This document shows, piece by piece, positions 60,111 through 64,000 of a DNA stretch of 64,000 nt. The notes below the pieces were generated by a model, which was not told where the DNA came from, ran no database searches, and was given only the letters and a program-made list of their open reading frames with translations. Every line of letters begins with the position of its first letter. Position 1 is the first letter of the stretch. This DNA comes from Streptomyces asiaticus. Lineage in GTDB: Bacteria; Actinomycetota; Actinomycetes; Streptomycetales; Streptomycetaceae. The DNA lies in assembly GCF_018138715.1 (NCBI RefSeq), contig NZ_JAGSHX010000006.1, forward strand, positions 3,844,001 to 3,908,000, in the 5' to 3' direction. Both the position numbers and the translations under genes were made by a program.

Positions 60111-61682
60111 TCATGGCAGCACCCGGCACAGTGCCTCCAGGGCGCCCGTGAAGGCGTGGTCGGGCGGGGCGCCATAGGCGAAGACCAGCGCGTCCGGCTG
60201 CCCGTCCGGATCCGGTCCGGGCTCGTCCGGCTGCCGCTGCTCGCGGTAGCGGTAGCGGGACAGCCCCTCCAGGGCGAGGCTCTGCCAGGCCGCGCCCTGC
60301 ACCACGGACCGCTCGGTGCCCGGCGGCAGTTGGAGCACCGCGTGCAACCCCGCCGCGATGCCCGTGACCCGCACCCGCGGGGCGCGTTCGGCGAGCGCCG
60401 CCACCAACTGGTCGCGGCGCCGCCGGTAGCGCATCCGCATACCGCGCACATGGCGGTCGTACGCACCGGAGTCGATGAACTCCGCGAGCGTCAGCTGATC
60501 CAGCGCGCCCGACTGCCACTCCCCCGTTCCCTTGACCGCCAGGACGTCGTCCAGCAGATGGTCCGGCACCACCATCCACGCGAGCCGCAGCGCGGGTGCC
60601 AGGCTCTTGCTGGCGGTGCCCAGATAGACCACATGCTCGGGGTCGAGCCCCTGGAGTGCCCCGACCGGGTGACGGTCATAGCGGAACTCCCCGTCGTAGT
60701 CGTCCTCCAGGATCAGCCCGCCCACCCGCGACGCCCAGTCGACCACGGCGGCGCGCCGGTCGGGGTGCAGCGAAACCCCGGTGGGGAACTGATGCGCCGG
60801 GGTGAGCAGAACGGTCCGGAGCCCGGCCGACCGGTCCAGCTCCGCCGTCCGCACGCCCTGCTGATCGACCGGCAGCGGCACGGTGCGCAGCCCGGCCCCG
60901 CGCATCACGTTCCAGTGGACGTCGAGCCCGTAGGACTCCACGCCCACCTCACGGTGTCCGGCCTTCGCCCGCACCCTGCTGAGCAGGGCCAGCCCCTGGA
61001 CGAACCCGGCGCAGACCACGATCCGTTCGGGCGCGGCCCGCACCCCGCGGGCACGCGCCAGATAGTCGGCCAGGACCCGCCGCAGCTCGGGCCGTCCGGC
61101 GGGGTCGCCGTAGCCGAAGGCCTCGTTCGGCGCGGCGGTCAGGGCGCGCCGGGCCGCGGAGAGCCAGGCGGACCGGGGGAAGGCCGAGACATCGGGCTGA
61201 CCGGCCCGCAGATCGTAGGTGGGCCGGGTGGCGGCCACCGCGGCGGGAGGCGGTGTGCGCGGCGGCGCGGGCTCCGGCGGCACGACGCGCCGGGCGACCC
61301 GGGTGCCCGAGCCCTGCCGGGCCGTCAGCCAGCCCTCGGCCACCAGCTCCCCATAGGCGTCGGCCACGGTGTTCCGGGCGATGCCGAGGTCGGCGGCGAG
61401 GGAGCGGGAGGAGGGCAGCCGGGTGCCCGGGGCGAGCCGCCCGCCGCGGACGGCGTCGCGCAGGGCCCGGATGAGAGCGTCCCGCACCCCGGTCCCGCCG
61501 CCCCGCGGCAGATCCAGATGGAGATCCGCCCCCGGCCCAGCCGGACCCCCCGCCCGCTGTCCGGGGCCGTCTGCCCGCTGTCCAGGGCCGCCCGCCCGCT
61601 GTCCAGGGCCGCCCGCCCGCTGTCCGGGGCCATCTGTCCGCTGTCCGGGTTCGCCCCTCGGAGTGGCCCATGAATCCGCCAT
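60111..61682 (-). CDS. MocR-type (GntR/aminotransferase) transcriptional regulator
   Basis: DNA-binding wHTH fused to a PLP-binding aminotransferase-like domain; PdxR members control vitamin B6 genes, others unknown targets. Residues 8-45 are a PGQRAGG-type repeat; wHTH at about 65-130 (RDALIRALRDAVRGGRLAPGTRLPSSRSLAADLGIARNTVADAYGELVAEGWLTARQGSGTRV); AT domain with EAFGYGDPAGRPELRRVLADYLARARGV, ILEDDYDGEFRYDRHPVGALQGLD and the PLP Lys in YLGTASKSLAPALRLAW. Length 523 aa. Divergent from the AhpD-like gene by 46 bp, which is its likely target. Confidence 0.94.
   Translation of the reverse strand: MADSWATPRGEPGQRTDGPGQRAGGPGQRAGGPGQRADGPGQRAGGPAGPGADLHLDLPRGGGTGVRDALIRALRDAVRGGRLAPGTRLPSSRSLAADLGIARNTVADAYGELVAEGWLTARQGSGTRVARRVVPPEPAPPRTPPPAAVAATRPTYDLRAGQPDVSAFPRSAWLSAARRALTAAPNEAFGYGDPAGRPELRRVLADYLARARGVRAAPERIVVCAGFVQGLALLSRVRAKAGHREVGVESYGLDVHWNVMRGAGLRTVPLPVDQQGVRTAELDRSAGLRTVLLTPAHQFPTGVSLHPDRRAAVVDWASRVGGLILEDDYDGEFRYDRHPVGALQGLDPEHVVYLGTASKSLAPALRLAWMVVPDHLLDDVLAVKGTGEWQSGALDQLTLAEFIDSGAYDRHVRGMRMRYRRRRDQLVAALAERAPRVRVTGIAAGLHAVLQLPPGTERSVVQGAAWQSLALEGLSRYRYREQRQPDEPGPDPDGQPDALVFAYGAPPDHAFTGALEALCRVLP
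61552..61648 (-). repeat. In-frame 21-bp tandem repeat in the MocR N-terminus
   Basis: Five heptads: PGQRTDG, PGQRAGG, PGQRAGG, PGQRADG, PGQRAGG. On the plus strand the unit reads GCCCGCTGTCCRGGGCCGYCY. The array lies between the start and the wHTH, where it would be disordered. Confidence 0.92.
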
Positions 61683-61728
61683 GGAAATGGACCATACCCC
61701 TGGGCCGCCCGGCCTCTAGCGTGGAGCC

Positions 61729-62202
61729 ATGACGACCGGTACTTCGCACGCACACGGCCCCCGGATGCAGTTCGCCAAGGCCGCCCCCGAGGTCTACAAG
61801 GCCATGGTCACCCTGGACGCGGCCGCCAGGAAGGGCGTCGACCCGACGCTGGCCGAGCTGGTCAAGGTCCGTGCCTCACAGCTCAACCACTGCGCCTTCT
61901 GCATCGACATGCACACCAAGGACGCCCGCGCGGCGGGCGAGTCCGAGGACCGCCTGTACCTCCTCAACGCCTGGGAGGAGGCCGACGACCTCTACACCGA
62001 GAAGGAGCGGGCCGCCCTCGCCCTGACCGAGGCCGTCACCGTCCTGACCGACGGCTTCGTCCCGGACGAGGTCTACGAGCGCGCCGCCAAGCACTTCGAG
62101 GAGCGTGAGCTGGCCCAGGTCATCGCCCTGATCTTCACCATCAACGCCTGGAACCGCATCGGTGTGACCACCCGCATGGCCCCCGGCGCCTACAAGCCGT
62201 AA
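61729..62202 (+). CDS. AhpD-like/carboxymuconolactone decarboxylase family protein
   Basis: Alkylhydroperoxidase-like fold. The AhpD core is visible: LVKVRASQLNHCAFCIDMHTKDARAAGESEDRLYLLNAWEE, with the CxxC redox pair and following His, then ALALTEAVTVLTDGFVPDEVYERAAKHFEERELAQVIALIFTINAWNRIGV. Length 157 aa. TAGCGT lies 6 nt before the ATG. Paired divergently with the MocR regulator, a frequent arrangement in Streptomyces; a redox or carboxylyase role is inferred. Followed by a strong terminator. Confidence 0.93.
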   Translation: MTTGTSHAHGPRMQFAKAAPEVYKAMVTLDAAARKGVDPTLAELVKVRASQLNHCAFCIDMHTKDARAAGESEDRLYLLNAWEEADDLYTEKERAALALTEAVTVLTDGFVPDEVYERAAKHFEERELAQVIALIFTINAWNRIGVTTRMAPGAYKP

Positions 62203-62205
62203 GCA

Positions 62206-62250
62206 CCGAGCGGCGTTCGGGGAGCCGGTGACGCTCCCCGAACCGCTCGG
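62206..62250 (+). terminator. Terminator after the AhpD-like gene
   Basis: Stem of 18 bp with a 2-nt bulge (CCGAGCGG[CG]TTCGGGGAGC with its complement) and loop CGGTGAC, beginning 4 nt after the stop codon. Confidence 0.85.
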
Positions 62251-62307
62251 CCGCACACTCGACACCGCGGGCTTCCTCAAGCCATCCGGAGTAATCCGGT
62301 CGCCCAT

Positions 62308-62340
62308 GCTGCCCTGAGCACGATCAGGGCTCAGGGCAGC
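62308..62340 (-). terminator. Terminator hairpin overlapping the stop of the betaine-binding gene
   Basis: Perfect arms GCTGCCCTGAGC and GCTCAGGGCAGC (62329-62340) with a 9-nt loop; the right arm includes the TGA of the substrate-binding protein gene (complement of 62331-62333), so the last codons form part of the terminator stem. Confidence 0.75.
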
Positions 62341-63308
62341 CACTTCTTCCAGACGTCCGGATGCGCCTCGACCCACTTCTTCGCGGCGTCCTCGGGTGAC
62401 ATCCCCTGCGAGGCGATCAACTCGGACACCTCGTTCTGGTCCTTCTTGGTCCAGTGGAACTTCTTCAGGAACGCCGCCGCCTTGCCACCCTTCTTCGCGA
62501 AGTCCGCGTTCAGATACTTCTGTAGCGGTGTGGTCGGGTAGGCGCAGTCGAAGGAGTCGGGGTCCTTGGCACCCTCGTCAGCGCACTTGTCCGTGTACTT
62601 GGGCAGCTTGACCTCGACCATCGGCACCTGGTTGAACAGCCACTGCGGCTCGTACCAGTACGCCAGGAACGGCTTCTTGGCCTTGGCGAACTGCTTCATC
62701 TGGGTGATCTGCGCCGCCTCCGAACCCGCGAAGACGATCTGGTAGTTCAGCTTCAGGTTCTTCACCAGCGCCTTGTCATTGGTGACATAGGACGGTGAAC
62801 CGTCCAGCAGCTGGCCCTTGCCGCCACTCTCCGCGGTCTTGAAGGTCTTCGCGTATGTGTTGAGGTTCTTCCAGTCCAGGACGTCCGGATGGGCGTCGGC
62901 GAAGTACTTCGGCACCCACCAGCCGATATGGCCGGTGACGCCGAGCCCGCCGCCCGGCACGATCGTCTTCTTGTCCTTGACGTAGCGCTGCTCCTGGTCC
63001 GGATGGCCCCAGTCCTCCAGGATCGCGTCCACCCGGTCCTGGCTGAGCGCGTCCCACGCCGGAACCTCGTCCACCTGGACGGTGTCGACGCGATAGCCCA
63101 GCTCATGCTCCAGCAGATACTGGGCGACCGCGACATTGGACTGGGCGCCGACCCACGACTGGACCGAGAGCGTGACGCTCTTCGCCCCGCCCACATTGGC
63201 GTACGGCGAGGACTGCTTGGTCATGTCCGCCGCGCCGCAGCCGGTCGCGGTGAACACGGCCGCGATCCCGGCGGCGGCCATCAGCAGCCGAGTGCGGGTG
63301 CGAGCCAT
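62331..63308 (-). CDS. Glycine betaine/proline-type ABC transporter substrate-binding lipoprotein
   Basis: OpuAC/ProX family binding protein for compatible solutes. Lipobox TATGCGAA (Cys about 24). Domain: VTLSVQSWVGAQSNVAVAQYLLEHELGYRVDTVQVDEVPAWDALSQDRVDAILEDWGHP, WWVPKYFADAHPDVLDWKNLN, and FLAYWYEPQW with the Trp/Tyr cage residues near the end. Length 325 aa. One nt separates it from the upstream permease, so they are co-translated; an ATPase gene is expected beyond the window edge. Role in osmoprotection is inferred from the family. Confidence 0.93.
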   Translation of the reverse strand: MARTRTRLLMAAAGIAAVFTATGCGAADMTKQSSPYANVGGAKSVTLSVQSWVGAQSNVAVAQYLLEHELGYRVDTVQVDEVPAWDALSQDRVDAILEDWGHPDQEQRYVKDKKTIVPGGGLGVTGHIGWWVPKYFADAHPDVLDWKNLNTYAKTFKTAESGGKGQLLDGSPSYVTNDKALVKNLKLNYQIVFAGSEAAQITQMKQFAKAKKPFLAYWYEPQWLFNQVPMVEVKLPKYTDKCADEGAKDPDSFDCAYPTTPLQKYLNADFAKKGGKAAAFLKKFHWTKKDQNEVSELIASQGMSPEDAAKKWVEAHPDVWKKWLP

Positions 63309-63309
63309 C

Positions 63310-64000
63310 TCAGGCCCCCTTCCTGTCGCGGCGCGACGTCGGCTGGGTGACCCGGTCCAGCATCAGACCCAGGCAGACGATGGCCGCGCCGGCCACCAGA
63401 CCGGTGGCCAGATCGCCCTGGGCCAGGCCGAACACCACGTCGTAGCCGAGCGCGCCCGAGCCGACCAGACCGCCGATGATCACCACGGCGAGCACCAGCA
63501 CCACGCCCTGGTTGACGGCGAGCAGCAGCGCCGGGCGGGCCAGCGGGAGCTGGACCTGGCGCAGTTGCTGCCCCTGGGTGGCACCGAGCGAACGCGCGGA
63601 CTCCAGCGCCGCCGGATCCACGTTCCGCAGCCCCTGGGTGGTGATGCGGATGACGGCGGGCAGCGCGTAGACGATGGCCGCGGCCGCCGCCGGGGCACGG
63701 CCGACGCCGAACAGCGCGACCACCGGGATCAGATACACGAACTGCGGCATGGTCTGGCACACGTCCAGCACCGGCCGCAGCAGCCGCTCCAGCCGGGTGG
63801 ACCGCGCGGCCGCGATGCCGATCGCGAAACCGAGCACCAGCGTGACGAAGACGGCCGCCAGCACCTGGGAGAGGGTGTCCATGGACGGCGCCCACACCCC
63901 GAGCACACCGATCGCTGCCATGGCGGCGGTGGCGGTCAGGGCGGTGGCCCAGGTGCCGATCAGCCAGGCCAGCGTCGCGACGATCAGCAGCACCGCGTAC
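63310..64000 (-). CDS. Glycine betaine/proline-type ABC transporter permease (partial, N-terminus off the window)
   Basis: ProW/OpuAB-type inner-membrane permease. The visible ~230 residues contain five hydrophobic segments and the EAA loop ALESARSLGATQGQQLRQVQLPLARPALL, plus VCQTMPQFVYLIPVVALFGVGRAPAAAAAIVYALPAVIRITTQGLRNV, typical of the family. The frame is open to the right edge, so the start lies beyond 64000. Partner of the binding lipoprotein that follows it by one nt. Confidence 0.93.
   Translation of the reverse strand, partial: YAVLLIVATLAWLIGTWATALTATAAMAAIGVLGVWAPSMDTLSQVLAAVFVTLVLGFAIGIAAARSTRLERLLRPVLDVCQTMPQFVYLIPVVALFGVGRAPAAAAAIVYALPAVIRITTQGLRNVDPAALESARSLGATQGQQLRQVQLPLARPALLLAVNQGVVLVLAVVIIGGLVGSGALGYDVVFGLAQGDLATGLVAGAAIVCLGLMLDRVTQPTSRRDRKGA

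Noticed and set aside
58416-61673. Very long open frame on the plus strand (over 1000 codons) opposite the YgiC-like, lipoprotein and MocR genes
   Set aside because: It is antisense to three well-supported genes, has no family features, is rich in Arg/Gly/Pro/His and reflects high third-position GC of the real genes.

Overview
This window is chromosomal DNA from a high-GC actinomycete, almost certainly a Streptomyces or close relative. GC content is very high with strong third-position G/C bias, GTG and TTG starts are common, and many TANNNT boxes lie 6-7 nt before start codons (leaderless style). The gene families (BMP nucleoside transporter, Kdn-type wall glycopolymer genes, SCO4848 family, XRE/ATP-binding regulatory modules, DUF4328, DUF574 methyltransferase) and their order (glycopolymer genes, acyl-CoA mutase, GH20, sdhCDAB, D-Ala-D-Ala carboxypeptidase, trpS, glyA) resemble the core chromosome arm of Streptomyces. 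No rRNA, tRNA, CRISPR array, insertion sequence or phage was recognised.

Layout. 1-3.3 kb: nucleoside-type ABC transporter (permease partial, ATPase, BMP lipoprotein). 3.6-4.8 kb: M20 amidohydrolase. 5.0-13.9 kb: a sialic-acid-like (probably Kdn, teichulosonic acid) wall glycopolymer locus, a minus-strand arm (glycosyltransferase, NeuB, NeuA-HAD fusion, DUF6716-like protein) diverging from a plus-strand arm (GT2, polysialyltransferase-like protein, acyltransferase 3). 13.9-17.8 kb: phosphotransferase, CoA-transferase, secreted trypsin-like protease with a 26-bp palindrome upstream. 18.2-22.9 kb: L-idonate/gluconate catabolism (idnD, idnO, gntP, gntK) with a divergent FCD-type GntR regulator. 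23.1-24.5 kb: SDR plus divergent TetR with two matching operators. 24.5-27.3 kb: a decaying strip with broken vapBC, a DUF1963-like gene, a frameshifted ATP-binding regulator and a truncated XRE regulator. 27.3-33.6 kb: two tandem secreted paralogues, methyltransferase, amidase, small membrane protein, Tat-type hydrolase, B3/B4 protein, small zinc-ribbon-like protein. 33.7-42.4 kb: acyl-CoA mutase, L,D-transpeptidase lipoprotein, ECF sigma factor with membrane partner, DUF4328 protein, GH20 lipoprotein, OHCU decarboxylase. 42.5-45.9 kb: sdhCDAB. 46.1-53.5 kb: VanZ/RDD protein, metallophosphoesterase, SCO4848 protein, carboxypeptidase, YihY, DprE2-like reductase with a 3' frameshift, 2'-5' RNA ligase-like protein. 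53.7-59.9 kb: trpS, ECF sigma factor, glyA with a ZTP riboswitch, rocD, a YgiC/YgiB-like pair. 60.1-64 kb: MocR regulator and divergent AhpD-like protein, then the start of a glycine betaine transporter operon.

How it works together. Three envelope themes recur: wall glycopolymer synthesis, peptidoglycan trimming (GH20, L,D-transpeptidase, D-Ala-D-Ala carboxypeptidase) and ECF/membrane signalling. The metabolic sets are self-contained: gluconate operon plus regulator, succinate dehydrogenase, one-carbon metabolism under ZTP control, osmolyte uptake. A striking window-wide feature is the number of short in-frame or intergenic tandem repeats (9-24 bp units, at least ten loci), mostly in protein linkers or just past stop codons.
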